DNA from: a virus
DNA: 64,000 nt
IMG/VR virus record: IMGVR_UViG_3300020471_000004
Span: 124,001 to 188,000 of that record
Strand: one strand, 5' to 3'
This document shows positions 1-7,933 of this stretch, piece after piece. The stretch's first letter is position 1. Each line of letters starts with the position of its first letter. A program made the translations under genes and the position numbers. The notes below the pieces were generated by a model, which made no database searches, was not told the DNA's origin, and worked only from the letters and a program-made list of their open reading frames with translations.

Positions 1-44
1 CTTTCGAAAAACCTAAACTTGCTCAGGCAGTTTCTAAGAAATAA
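1..44 (+). CDS. 3' end of an upstream gene (partial)
   Basis: An open frame enters from the left edge (first full codon at 3) and ends with TAA at 42-44. Only the last 13 residues are visible and they end in two lysines. The product cannot be named. It is called because the frame is open to the edge and is followed by hairpins that could terminate an operon. Confidence 0.5.
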   Translation, partial: FEKPKLAQAVSKK

Positions 45-130
45 GTTTTACCCCGCCTAGCTAGGTGGCGCTGTACGCTACTTGCGCCCCAACAATAGCG
101 CCTTACTCTGAACCTAGCTAGGTGGTTTTT
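45..130 (+). terminator. tandem hairpins behind the upstream gene
   Basis: Two copies of TAGCTAGGTG (58-67 and 115-124) lie in palindromic settings. The second sits in ACCTAGCTAGGT and is followed after GG by a run of six T, which resembles an intrinsic terminator. Between them GGCGC and GCGCC can pair. The stems are short, so termination is plausible rather than certain. Confidence 0.4.
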
Positions 131-135
131 TGAGT

Positions 136-227
136 ATATCAAGATACTGCTTACTTCCCAGTATCGGCGGCAACTTACCGCATTATACTGCCTAAAGCTT
201 TGACCCCTTTAGGCAGTATCTTGATAT
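136..227 (+). ncRNA. structured RNA or switch-like inverted-repeat element
   Basis: A perfect 15-nt inverted repeat (136-150 with 213-227) encloses a perfect 13-bp hairpin (185-197 with 207-219, 9-nt loop). Two smaller hairpins lie between: GATACTG 143-149 with CAGTATC 159-165, and GCGG 167-170 with CCGC 178-181. The 3' arm at 213-219 is shared by the outer and inner stems, so the two folds exclude each other, as in an attenuator or riboswitch. No reading frame is evident and the family is not recognised. A replication or packaging site is an alternative. Confidence 0.45.
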
Positions 228-287
228 GCTTCTCATATCACCTCGATGATTGTTGTAGTAATGTTCCATGCGCTCACATGGATCTTT

Positions 288-321
288 AGCCCAGATGCTT
301 ACCCTAGCTCTGGGCTTTTTT
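288..321 (+). terminator. rho-independent terminator
   Basis: AGCCCAGA (288-295) pairs perfectly with TCTGGGCT (309-316), followed by five more T. A second small hairpin, TCCATG with CATGGA, lies just upstream at 264-282. It could end a short transcript containing the 136-227 element. From 322 to 423 I see only an inverted repeat around CACGTTAA/TTAATACGTG (373-400) and the ribosome binding site of the next gene. Confidence 0.8.
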
Positions 322-423
322 CGTTCTATACACTATTCGGTTCACTAATTTAAAGTATGCTCCTTGCTTGGCTCACGTTAATTTTCCCGTTAATACGTGG
401 GTCCTTTTTATTCAGGAATTAGA

Positions 424-963
424 ATGGAATTAGAAACTAAAATCCTCTACACGCCTCTTGCGTGGCCTGTTTTATACAGGATGTTTTCCCTTCTTTTTAT
501 AAATCAAAAACAAATCAAGAAAAATTCTATATACATAGAAAGCAGATATATTATAGGTAACCAGTTTAAGAAAGGTATGGCATACACAGATGTACCGTTA
601 GTAGACCGAAGTTTTCTTTTGCTTTCTCGCCGTACTGAGGACATTCTTGCATTCTGTAAATCAAACAAGTTACCTCGTACTGCAAGCGTAGTAAAGGCAT
701 ACCTACAGTCTAAACCTAAAGGAACTCCTATTGCAGTACGCGAATACTATTCAAGCGCCAACCTTGCTGCCACTATAGCTGAGGTACTACAAGAAGGTCT
801 TACTCGGCAATATCCTAGCTTTAGTTGGCGTGTCGATATTGATGATCAAAACTCTTGGGTTATGTATGTACGCCGAGATAAAAATATCAAATCAATAAAG
901 CTAACCAGAAACCTCAGGTGGACGGACTATAAGAAATTCTCTAAGGAGTTAGCAAATGGCTGA
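424..963 (+). CDS. hypothetical protein
   Basis: A 179-residue protein of unknown function. The ATG at 424 is preferred over the in-frame GTG at 397 because AGGA lies about 8 bases upstream. The N-terminal third has a mildly hydrophobic stretch (about residues 7-25); the rest is basic and mixed alpha/beta with no motif I recognise. It overlaps the next gene by 8 bp, so the two are probably translationally coupled. They form a small operon with the genes to 2759. Confidence 0.7.
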   Translation: MELETKILYTPLAWPVLYRMFSLLFINQKQIKKNSIYIESRYIIGNQFKKGMAYTDVPLVDRSFLLLSRRTEDILAFCKSNKLPRTASVVKAYLQSKPKGTPIAVREYYSSANLAATIAEVLQEGLTRQYPSFSWRVDIDDQNSWVMYVRRDKNIKSIKLTRNLRWTDYKKFSKELANG

Positions 964-1552
964 GTTCGGAAAGAAAGTAAAAGAAATGGACATAACCCTA
1001 GCCACTATATACCGTGCGTTTTATCTGGCTGCTCCTTTTCATACCAATCTAGTCAGAAACCCTATTATCAACCTTTACGAGCAAACAACGTATAGCGGTC
1101 GCACTGTCCGTAACAGCAGAGCGTATCGCCGTCACGGTGGGGAGTCTAACGTAACAGAGCGTTACCTTATGGACTTCGAAAAAGCTTGGTACTCTATCTA
1201 TATCCGTTCTGGTGATATAAGTAAAGTTCTGTATTCGTTTGAAAGAACTAAAGTTGCTGCAAAATCTCTATACGCTATGACAAAGCAAGCAGAGGCTGGT
1301 AAAGGCAAATACGCTTGCATTACTTTCCTAAAGAAAAGCTTTTATAGTACTTTAGGTGCAGTGTGTTGTCAGTTGATAAAGCAGAGACTGCAACTGGACA
1401 TTAAAGTTACAGTAGGGCCAAGTACTATTACGTTTGAAGGCCCTGACAGAAAGTCCTTTCTTATAGAGTATGCCTCACAGACAGGCAAAAATGATCCCTA
1501 CTCTAACCCTTCTAACATGCTTAAAGCAGTGTACAAAGCTTTTACTGAGTAG
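956..1552 (+). CDS. hypothetical protein
   Basis: A 198-residue basic protein of unknown function. It starts inside the end of the preceding gene, with AAGGAG about 8 bases before the ATG. The arrangement of a hydrophobic helix and then beta strands in its second half loosely resembles the preceding protein, so the two could be distant paralogues, but no alignment was possible. Confidence 0.7.
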   Translation: MAEFGKKVKEMDITLATIYRAFYLAAPFHTNLVRNPIINLYEQTTYSGRTVRNSRAYRRHGGESNVTERYLMDFEKAWYSIYIRSGDISKVLYSFERTKVAAKSLYAMTKQAEAGKGKYACITFLKKSFYSTLGAVCCQLIKQRLQLDIKVTVGPSTITFEGPDRKSFLIEYASQTGKNDPYSNPSNMLKAVYKAFTE

Positions 1553-1558
1553 ACAGTT

Positions 1559-2314
1559 ATGCTTATATCTTTATCTAAAGAACAAGAAATAAAAAGGCTT
1601 ACGAGGGAAAAGTTCGACAAACTTTCTCGCAGTGACCAAAAGAAATACTTAGAAGCTTTTCCTTCAAGCAGTTTTCGATCTAATATGAAGCTTCCGCCTT
1701 CTATGAAAAAGGTGTCAGATAGTTTAGGTGTCACAGGCGAGAACTTAAAGATATTCTATCTTGAACCTGCTGTACGCGATTTGACACATGCTTTAGGTAA
1801 AGGGTTTAAAAACCTATACGATACCATTGATAAAGTTATAAAGTTGCCTAATAAAGCTATGCGTAAAGGCTTTGAAAAGCTGCACAAGACCAAAGCTTTT
1901 CAAGCACTGCACAAAGGTACAATCAAAGTAGACGAATTCTTAGAGAAGAATCCTGTACTTAAAAAGATGGGTGGCCCTGTGGTTGCAGGCGCTTTAGCTT
2001 ATCAGTGGCTTAATATGAGCTTCAGCGGAGACTTCGATGACGATTTCAATGTAGATACCTTAGTCGAAGCACTTCAAGGCAATTACTCTATAGAAGAACT
2101 TTTAGGTTCACCTGATGGTCTAAAAGCATGTACCCAGTTGGTTGCAGGTATGGCAACAGGCGGTCTTCTCTCTTTTCCCTGGCATTCTAAAATGAACATA
2201 GCCTTTGCTCTTGCCTATACAGGAGCTCGTAGACTAGGTAATACTGAAATTGCCAATCAAATGCATTCTCGTTTCAAAAAAGGTTTAAATAATGAAAGCC
2301 CAGATTTCACTTAG
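1559..2314 (+). CDS. hypothetical protein, possibly membrane-associated
   Basis: A 251-residue protein of unknown function. The first 120 residues are lysine-rich and helical. Two hydrophobic Gly/Ala-rich stretches follow (about 138-152 and 190-215), separated by an acidic loop, suggesting membrane association or a buried helical core. The ribosome binding site is weak, and its position 6 bp behind the previous stop suggests coupling. Its 3' end overlaps the Nudix gene by 23 bp. Confidence 0.65.
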   Translation: MLISLSKEQEIKRLTREKFDKLSRSDQKKYLEAFPSSSFRSNMKLPPSMKKVSDSLGVTGENLKIFYLEPAVRDLTHALGKGFKNLYDTIDKVIKLPNKAMRKGFEKLHKTKAFQALHKGTIKVDEFLEKNPVLKKMGGPVVAGALAYQWLNMSFSGDFDDDFNVDTLVEALQGNYSIEELLGSPDGLKACTQLVAGMATGGLLSFPWHSKMNIAFALAYTGARRLGNTEIANQMHSRFKKGLNNESPDFT

Positions 2315-2759
2315 TAGTAAAGTTATGAAAGTTCGAATGAGTCCCCGAAAGCAGTCTGGCGTTATTGCTTTCAAAGTAACCAACAAAATGAACGTCAAGT
2401 TCCTGCTAATTAGAAAAACTGGCAGCAACAAGTGGGGCTTCCCTAAAGGTAAGGTAGAATCTCACCTTACTAAAAAGCAAAGTGCGTTGGTCGAGGCACA
2501 TGAAGAAGGCGGAGTTTCAGGTAAGATAATAAAGTCTATAGGTCGGTACCGCTATATTAAGAATAAAACCAAACGGGTACAATTAGTGGACTTATTCTTA
2601 ATGGAGGTTACCAAAACACACAAAGAATATTTAGAGATTGCTCGCGAACGCAGATGGTTTACTTACAAGGATGCGTTAAAAGTATTACCTAAAGAGCAGA
2701 TGCCTTTTCTAGTTTTAGCAGGTCACTATATTGAGCAAGAAGAAGGCTTAATGGTATAA
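2292..2759 (+). CDS. Nudix hydrolase
   Basis: A 155-residue Nudix-fold protein, predicted to hydrolyse a nucleoside diphosphate linked to another moiety. The box begins at FPKGK (50-54) and continues to EAHEEGGV (68-75), keeping the metal-binding glutamates E68, E71 and E72 and the final Gly-Val. It departs from consensus: the first Glu is Leu and the usual Arg before the Glu pair is Val. FPKG resembles the diphosphoinositol polyphosphate/ApnA branch, but the substrate cannot be read from sequence. The start overlaps the previous gene; an ATG at 2325 is an alternative. Confidence 0.85.
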   Translation: MKAQISLSSKVMKVRMSPRKQSGVIAFKVTNKMNVKFLLIRKTGSNKWGFPKGKVESHLTKKQSALVEAHEEGGVSGKIIKSIGRYRYIKNKTKRVQLVDLFLMEVTKTHKEYLEIARERRWFTYKDALKVLPKEQMPFLVLAGHYIEQEEGLMV

Positions 2760-2771
2760 CTTTACTATGCT

Positions 2772-2815
2772 GGTACAATACAGCAGTAGTATGCCTATGC
2801 TTATATTGCTATAAT
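2772..2815 (+). promoter_or_regulatory. GGTAC-box promoter 1
   Basis: GGTACAATAC (2772-2781), 28 bp, then TGCTATAAT with the -10 at 2810-2815. No TTGACA-like -35 is present. The upstream flank CTTTACTATGCT resembles the AACTTTATTAAGTC flank of the other boxes. It drives the gene at 2852. No conserved leader hairpin is seen here. Confidence 0.75.
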
Positions 2816-2851
2816 GCGCTTATTGTCATTACTTGAACAGGATACCTATTT

Positions 2852-4021
2852 ATGACGAAGCGCAAACAGAAACAACTTAAACGCCAAAACCGTAAAGCAA
2901 AACAAGCTAAACAAAATAAGGCTAAACCTAGCTTTACTCCTAAGCTTATTATTACCGAAGGTTCTGAAAACATGGCCTGTATATTAGGTGTATTGCAGGC
3001 AGCAGATTTGAAAGAAGAGGTGCGTTTTTTACTAGACCGCGTGTCTAGTTTGTCAGGCCACAAGCCTACAGGTGCATATTCTGATACGCAAGTTTCAGAG
3101 ATAGTTAACTCTAACCCTACTCAATATTCTAATGTTTTTAAGAGCAGTAGAGAAAAAGTTACAGATTGTGTTAAAAGATTGCGTAACTCTTTCTATAACC
3201 TTTTAGACGGTCAAGCAGTCGGATCTTTAACGTTGACTGACCAAAGTGAGCATACCGAAGTAGATAATATGCTCAGTCTATCTATTGCTATGCTTGAGAC
3301 TCTTGAAGACAAAAAAGTTAGACACTTTGTATCAACTTCTGACAAAAGGTTGATTGAGCCTTTTGAGGACGCTTTTGCAGTAGATGTAAAAGAAAGTAAA
3401 TTTGCATGTAAGCCGTTTATATTCGAGTTCTGTACCAGTACAGCTCAGAATAAATTTGTGTTAGTTTCTTTTTACTTCCAAGAGGCTATGCATTTTGCGA
3501 TATTTAATTACCGCAATGAGGTAGATGATTACCAGATAATTTCTATCCACAAACATGTAATAGAAGAAGGCGAAGAAGGTCTAGAGGCCGTTCAAGACCT
3601 TGCTGGAAATGCCGCTTTAGCTTTTTATTCTATACACGAGGAGATGCTTTATGAGACTCGTATGTATTCTTCTAGTAACATGAGTGCTACAAGTGTTTAT
3701 TCATGTGTAGGTTCTTATTTTCTTTTTAGAGCTTTAGGTAGGGTAAATGAACTGACTATCAAACAGGCGTCACCTAGGAGTTCACAAGCCCCTAAGCCTG
3801 TAACAACTGATGCACCTATTGAAGTATGCCCTTACACTAAGCTTGATGATTTTACTACCCAAATCGTTTCGCGTAAAGGTATTGGTCTAGGTGCGACACA
3901 TGCAAGCCCTGTTGAGCATGTCCGTAGAGCACATGAGCGCAAGTACCGTGACTCTAGCGGTAACGTTGTTAAAATAGTGGAAATCGCACAATCAACTATA
4001 AATAAAGGTCATGTAAAATAA
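2852..4021 (+). CDS. protein with AcrVA2-like C-terminal signature
   Basis: A 389-residue protein behind its own promoter, AGGAT before ATG 2852. Residues 2-27 are a dense Lys/Arg/Gln tail likely to bind nucleic acid. The middle has a beta-rich segment (about 190-245). The last 35 residues read HVRRAHERKY (356-365), a beta strand, then INKG. From memory, the anti-CRISPR AcrVA2 and its many mobile-element homologues end in a similar HIRRGHW...VNSG pattern with a comparable central domain. The resemblance is seen by eye only. AcrVA2 acts on Cas12a mRNA; homologues also occur without Cas12a, so the function here is open. Confidence 0.45.
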   Translation: MTKRKQKQLKRQNRKAKQAKQNKAKPSFTPKLIITEGSENMACILGVLQAADLKEEVRFLLDRVSSLSGHKPTGAYSDTQVSEIVNSNPTQYSNVFKSSREKVTDCVKRLRNSFYNLLDGQAVGSLTLTDQSEHTEVDNMLSLSIAMLETLEDKKVRHFVSTSDKRLIEPFEDAFAVDVKESKFACKPFIFEFCTSTAQNKFVLVSFYFQEAMHFAIFNYRNEVDDYQIISIHKHVIEEGEEGLEAVQDLAGNAALAFYSIHEEMLYETRMYSSSNMSATSVYSCVGSYFLFRALGRVNELTIKQASPRSSQAPKPVTTDAPIEVCPYTKLDDFTTQIVSRKGIGLGATHASPVEHVRRAHERKYRDSSGNVVKIVEIAQSTINKGHVK

Positions 4022-4072
4022 GCTATAGACTGCCTACATTAAACAAGTTGCTTCTCTTAATAAGGAAATAGT

Positions 4073-4495
4073 ATGCAAACACTTTTAAATTTCTTAGAAG
4101 AAAGTAGAACCAATCTCAGGCTTTCTATAGTTCACTATTCTGACTACCCTACATTTAAAATGGACACAAAGCTTAGTTTGAAGTTGGTGTCTGTAGATTA
4201 CCCTGATAAAGTTGTGTTGGTGATAAAAGAACCTTTGATGCGGACAGACCTAGATCCTGATATTTGCTATGAACTAGCACAAGGTTCCGGCACGACCGTA
4301 GCTGAGGCAATCGGTAATTTTTTACGCAAGGTAACCAAAGAAACGGTCGTGGTAGTCGATACAACTGACTCTGCTAGTGACTTTAAAAGCTTCCCTATAC
4401 TTGCTGAATATAAAGCCCCTTCATTTAATCTAGATATTGCTGTAGAGCTTGTACACCAGTACAGAAACTCCCTGTGTGACATTCTAGGCATCTAG
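4073..4495 (+). CDS. hypothetical protein
   Basis: A 140-residue acidic protein with AAGGA before ATG 4073. It has a beta-rich first half and helical end and no recognised motif. It is probably co-transcribed with the preceding gene and is followed at once by a strong palindromic hairpin. Confidence 0.7.
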   Translation: MQTLLNFLEESRTNLRLSIVHYSDYPTFKMDTKLSLKLVSVDYPDKVVLVIKEPLMRTDLDPDICYELAQGSGTTVAEAIGNFLRKVTKETVVVVDTTDSASDFKSFPILAEYKAPSFNLDIAVELVHQYRNSLCDILGI

Positions 4496-4502
4496 ACTCC
4501 TA

Positions 4503-4526
4503 AAGAGGACGCAATTGCGTCCTCTT
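4503..4526 (+). terminator. palindromic terminator-like hairpin
   Basis: A perfect 10-bp stem with an AATT loop, centred on GAGGACGCAATTGCGTCCTC, starts 7 bp after the stop codon. The tail is only moderately T-rich (TCCTATAT). As a palindrome it could work on both strands. Confidence 0.6.
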
Positions 4527-4552
4527 CCTATATCTCCTATCTTAATTAACTT

Positions 4553-4622
4553 GGTACAAAACACCAGTATACTAGACCCCTCCCCTTTGCTATAATTGGT
4601 TCATGTTGTGAAGAAGCACAGC
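4553..4622 (+). promoter_or_regulatory. GGTAC-box promoter 2 with 5' hairpin (no gene directly behind)
   Basis: GGTACAAAAC (4553-4562), 28 bp, then TGCTATAAT (-10 at 4591-4596). Eight bases later the leader hairpin GTTGTGAAGAAGCACAGC (4605-4622) begins. No reading frame follows before the next promoter 80 bp on; the stretch 4623-4697 holds only a TAGCTAGGTG copy (4637-4646). It is either a tandem promoter for the 4812 gene or the relic of a lost promoter-gene unit. Confidence 0.8.
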
Positions 4623-4703
4623 GCGCCTTAGCTTGCTAGCTAGGTGAGCCTGCTTTAAACGGCATTCGCTGATTTACGCTTGTTTGCTTAACTTTATTAA
4701 GCT

Positions 4704-4773
4704 GGTACAAAACAACCGTATTCGTAAAACTTACTTTTTGCTATAATAGGTACATGTTGTGAAGAAGCACAGC
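4704..4773 (+). promoter_or_regulatory. GGTAC-box promoter 3 with 5' hairpin
   Basis: AACTTTATTAAGCT then GGTACAAAAC (4704-4713), 28 bp, -10 TATAAT at 4742-4747 preceded by TTTGC. The leader hairpin GTTGTG-AAGAAG-CACAGC occupies 4756-4773, with the predicted RNA start just before it. It drives the basic protein at 4812. Confidence 0.85.
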
Positions 4774-4811
4774 ACACCTAATTTTTAAACGTCATTATTT
4801 GGAGACTACTT

Positions 4812-5591
4812 ATGACTACTTTCGCTACCGCTAAGAAAATCACCACTGCACAAGTTAACGCTGTTGAAAAATTTGCCGCAAAAGCAATTGACGCAACTAC
4901 CAAAACACAAGAACGTAAGGTTCAACTTGGTAAGCGCATTAGCGTTGAAGGTAAGCGTTACACAATTGAAGGCCTTCGCCGCACTGGTAAGAATCCTGTT
5001 TTCTTTTTGCAAGCTACCACAAAAGATAAAACAATCATCGAGGTGCCGGTGTCAACTATCGCCGAGTTGGTTACTGCCAAGAAAGCAAATAAGAAAACCA
5101 AGCCTGCTTCTACTAAAAAGCCAGGTGTTAAGAAAACTGGTAGCAGACGTAAAGTGCCTCTTACTTTAGAAATGCAGGTTGAAGAACTAACTGCTCGCGT
5201 TCATTCGCTAGAGAAGTTCATTGTTGAAATGCGCTCTGATTTGTTAAAAGAAGCCGCTAAAGAGTTCGGTAAAGTAGTTGGTGAAAGCACAGCCAAACAA
5301 AAGAAGACCAAGACTAAAACAAAGGAAAAGCCTGCTAGCTCGTTAGTTTCATTCGATCATTTTGTTCTAGTTACCGAGAAGGATCCTAGAGAACGCCCTT
5401 TCAGAAAGCTGTCTGGAGCAACTGCTTTCCATAAAGCTAAGAAAGAGAGTGCCACTGTTTACGGTGTCACCGAGTCAGGTAAGAAAACTAAACTTAAGGT
5501 CTTTGCTACTAAAGATCCTGTTTCTAAGAAAGAAACACGTAGCCGCAAATGGCACTGGGCAACAAAGCGTACTGCTACTAAGTTCGCTTAA
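4812..5591 (+). CDS. very basic nucleic-acid-binding-like protein
   Basis: A 259-residue Lys/Thr-rich protein with GGAG before ATG 4812. Two compact segments (about 38-90 and 175-225) are joined by lysine/threonine linkers (91-115 and 160-172). A helical, partly heptad-like stretch lies at 117-150. Composition suggests DNA or RNA binding. It is expressed from tandem GGTAC-box promoters, consistent with high early expression. It shares linker style with the 25595 product but no clear domain. Function unknown. Confidence 0.7.
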   Translation: MTTFATAKKITTAQVNAVEKFAAKAIDATTKTQERKVQLGKRISVEGKRYTIEGLRRTGKNPVFFLQATTKDKTIIEVPVSTIAELVTAKKANKKTKPASTKKPGVKKTGSRRKVPLTLEMQVEELTARVHSLEKFIVEMRSDLLKEAAKEFGKVVGESTAKQKKTKTKTKEKPASSLVSFDHFVLVTEKDPRERPFRKLSGATAFHKAKKESATVYGVTESGKKTKLKVFATKDPVSKKETRSRKWHWATKRTATKFA

Positions 5592-5616
5592 TTGAAAAAG
5601 CTTATTCGTAGTAAGG

Positions 5617-5638
5617 AGACTGCACCGAGGTGCAGTCT
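5617..5638 (+). terminator. terminator hairpin
   Basis: AGACTGCAC (5617-5625) pairs with GTGCAGTCT (5630-5638) around a CGAG tetraloop, followed by TTGTTTATCTT. It ends the 4812 transcript. Confidence 0.7.
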
Positions 5639-5669
5639 TGTTTATCTTAAATAATTAACCGAGGTTTTT

Positions 5670-5864
5670 ATGGAAAAGTTTACACCACCTTTCGCAGAAA
5701 TGTTTCAGCGTGATATGAAACTACATGCCGAGAAATTGCTAAAGGAATACGGCACTAATTCTGTCGGTGTTCAATGTTGCACAAAGGTATCTGAAACAAA
5801 AGGTATGCTAGAAGTCTATTACTTTATAAAAGACGAAGACAATACCGAAGACGGTACTGAATAG
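5670..5864 (+). CDS. small acidic protein
   Basis: 64 residues, GAGG before ATG 5670. It has a helical N-terminus and an acidic C-terminus, with two cysteines in the middle. It lies between a terminator and the next promoter, so it depends on read-through or an unseen promoter. Function unknown. Confidence 0.6.
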   Translation: MEKFTPPFAEMFQRDMKLHAEKLLKEYGTNSVGVQCCTKVSETKGMLEVYYFIKDEDNTEDGTE

Positions 5865-5880
5865 CTATCTTTAATACGTT

Positions 5881-5950
5881 GGTACAAAACAGTGGTGCTT
5901 GCCACCGCTGCTTTTTGTTATAATAGCTACATGTTGTGAAGAAGCACAGC
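5881..5950 (+). promoter_or_regulatory. GGTAC-box promoter 4 with 5' hairpin
   Basis: GGTACAAAAC (5881-5890), 28 bp, TATAAT at 5919-5924, then the same leader hairpin at 5933-5950. The spacer contains GGTGCTTGCCACC, an extra small inverted repeat. It drives the operon starting at 5983. Confidence 0.85.
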
Positions 5951-5982
5951 ACAATTTTTGACATTATTTGAGGAACCTATTT

Positions 5983-6651
5983 ATGTCACGTATTAACAAA
6001 AAACTTGCTCAGCACATTGTTCACCTTCAAAACGAAAGCGTACCACACTTGGTAGACCTTATTCTACGCAAGCAGGCGAAATCGCCTAGCCTGCCTAAGC
6101 ACTTTGATAAGAGTGTTGATTACTACAAAGGTTGCCTAGATTCTCTTTACACCCAGATTGAATCTTTGTTGTTTATGCATAACGTGTATTACGGTTACAG
6201 AGAGTCAGTAGTGAGAGGCGTTTCTATTCGCCGCTATGTTTTCCCTGATGAATGTACCAACGTGGTGTCTGTCTCAGAGCTTAAAAGAAAGTGTACTGAG
6301 AAGTACATTAGCTCTAGCCTAATCGAAGCAGAGAGAAGTGCTAAAGAGTATCAGCCTGAGCATAACCTAGATTACACTATCTATCAAGCTGAGGAAGCTA
6401 TACCAACGACTTGTCGTCCGTATATCCGACTTAAAACAAAAAGCGGTAGCTATGCTTACCTGATGACCAAAACTAAGACAGTTACTAAAGCACTCCTTGA
6501 AGGTGCTGAGCTTAACTTTGTTGCATATACTCCTGACGGTGTTGCGGTATATGATTTACAAAACCAACACGCTTTTCATAACGTTATTACTGCAGGTGAC
6601 GAGTTTGAAAATTACTTTATTCTTCACCGCCCTGATGAAGTACCAGCATAA
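5983..6651 (+). CDS. hypothetical protein
   Basis: A 222-residue protein. The ATG at 5983 with GAGGA upstream is chosen over an in-frame start at 5968. It looks soluble and mixed alpha/beta with no recognised motif. It is the first gene of an operon running to at least 7689. Confidence 0.7.
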   Translation: MSRINKKLAQHIVHLQNESVPHLVDLILRKQAKSPSLPKHFDKSVDYYKGCLDSLYTQIESLLFMHNVYYGYRESVVRGVSIRRYVFPDECTNVVSVSELKRKCTEKYISSSLIEAERSAKEYQPEHNLDYTIYQAEEAIPTTCRPYIRLKTKSGSYAYLMTKTKTVTKALLEGAELNFVAYTPDGVAVYDLQNQHAFHNVITAGDEFENYFILHRPDEVPA

Positions 6652-6661
6652 GGAAAAAAAA

Positions 6662-7090
6662 ATGAAAGCTGTATCTGCATTACGCGCATTAAGAAAGGCG
6701 CAAAAATCTTTGGCTTCAACTGAAGAGCGAATTAAAGAACTACAGGCAGAGCTAGACTCTGCCTATGAAGACAAACAGACGTTTTCAGACGCTACACATA
6801 CTCTAACTAAGTTGCTAGTAGAAGCTAGAGCCAAAGAAGACCCAGAAGGTTTCTATTTGTTCATTAAGGGTATGTGTACTAATAGTTGTCGCCGTATGCC
6901 TTATTCTAAAGAAGTAAAGTCTCTAGATAGGGCCTTAAAGCAAGGTGTACCAGAAGACTGTTACGAGGCCCGTCTAGTTGTTGTATTCAACAAGAAGGGC
7001 AAACGTGATAAAGTTATTGCTAAACAAAACATCAATCAGTGGGATATAACCCCTGCAGGTAAAAAGACAATTAAGGAACTGTCGCTATGA
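6662..7090 (+). CDS. hypothetical protein with N-terminal coiled coil
   Basis: 142 residues. ATG 6662 has AAGGA 6-8 bases upstream; a longer frame from 6497 lies inside the previous gene and is rejected. Residues 2-50 are strongly helical with heptad-like spacing; the rest is basic. Its stop overlaps the next start as ATGA. Confidence 0.7.
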   Translation: MKAVSALRALRKAQKSLASTEERIKELQAELDSAYEDKQTFSDATHTLTKLLVEARAKEDPEGFYLFIKGMCTNSCRRMPYSKEVKSLDRALKQGVPEDCYEARLVVVFNKKGKRDKVIAKQNINQWDITPAGKKTIKELSL

Positions 7091-7689
7091 TAAATATTAA
7101 GAATGTAAATGTAGAAGCTGTTTTCCACGAAAAGTACGGAAACTCGCCTGAGATTAAAATAGAGGTTAAGGAAGAAGGTAAAGCAAACCCTTTTATGTGC
7201 TTTGAGCATGGAGGTAAAGACTTTCTCCTTTCACTAACTAACGGTGTCGGTAAATACGGTATCTACGGTAACTCGAAAGAAAGAGAACTTTTTCAAAGAA
7301 GAGGTACCTACACGGTGCTTGTCTTAGATAAAGACGAAAAGACTGTGGTAGAACGCAAGTATCGAACTTGGTCAAGTTCTCGCCCTTCTATTATGAACGA
7401 GGTATTCGCTCTTGAAGGAGATAATTACCTAACAGACTGCGAGGTACGACTTGAATGTAACAGGTCACCTGTAGGTAACGCCACAGTAGGTTTACTTAAA
7501 CAGTTGAAAGACCAAGTAGAAGGCTTTTTTATTCTTGCTTGCTTAGACCTAGAGGATTTTGACGATTACGGAGAAAAAGTAATTCGTTACTTCCCTAGTT
7601 TACAGGCAGACCGCTTTGACTTCGGTCCTGAATGTGAATGGAAAGCAAAGCGGTTCAGCAAAGATTACCAAATCTTGGAAACACTGTAA
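7087..7689 (+). CDS. hypothetical protein
   Basis: A 200-residue beta-rich acidic protein, start coupled to the previous stop (ATGA). No motif recognised. Its end merges with a copy of the recurrent motif, ACACTGTAAAC (7681-7691), and a GC-rich hairpin. Confidence 0.7.
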   Translation: MINIKNVNVEAVFHEKYGNSPEIKIEVKEEGKANPFMCFEHGGKDFLLSLTNGVGKYGIYGNSKERELFQRRGTYTVLVLDKDEKTVVERKYRTWSSSRPSIMNEVFALEGDNYLTDCEVRLECNRSPVGNATVGLLKQLKDQVEGFFILACLDLEDFDDYGEKVIRYFPSLQADRFDFGPECEWKAKRFSKDYQILETL

Positions 7690-7700
7690 ACACAATAAAT

Positions 7701-7720
7701 AGCGGGGCATTGCCCCCGCT
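7701..7720 (+). terminator. GC-rich hairpin
   Basis: AGCGGGG (7701-7707) pairs with CCCCGCT (7714-7720). There is no T run behind it, so it may be an RNA-stability element rather than a terminator. Confidence 0.45.
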
Positions 7721-7738
7721 GTATACGTAGAGAAAATT

Positions 7739-7900
7739 ATGCTTACTCTGGACGATTTTATTAGCGACTACCAGCACTTGGTTGTCCGTAATATGAATAA
7801 AGATGGTCAGCTTCTTAAAAACCAAGCTTTAGCTCACGTAGAGAAATACTACACTCACTGTAAAGCAGAGTGTTTAGATTTTCTAAACAGAAAAAGTTAA
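7739..7900 (+). CDS. small hypothetical protein (53 aa)
   Basis: An ATG at 7739 with AGAGA upstream opens a 53-codon frame ending TAA at 7898-7900. The product starts MLTLDDFISDYQHL and is helical with two cysteines near the end. It fills the gap between neighbours and has normal codon use. Confidence 0.6.
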   Translation: MLTLDDFISDYQHLVVRNMNKDGQLLKNQALAHVEKYYTHCKAECLDFLNRKS

Positions 7901-7933
7901 CCCCTCGGCATTATTTATCAAAGGAGATTACTT

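Noticed and set aside
357-422. 21-codon ORF before the 424 gene
   Set aside because: No ribosome binding site, and it overlaps the leader hairpin and ribosome binding site of the real gene.
4603-4611. ATG-TTG-TGA minimal ORF inside the leader hairpins
   Set aside because: It sits at the predicted transcription start, without a ribosome binding site. It is not kept in the 23819 variant (TGA becomes CGA) or the 25049 variant (no ATG). RNA structure explains the conservation better.
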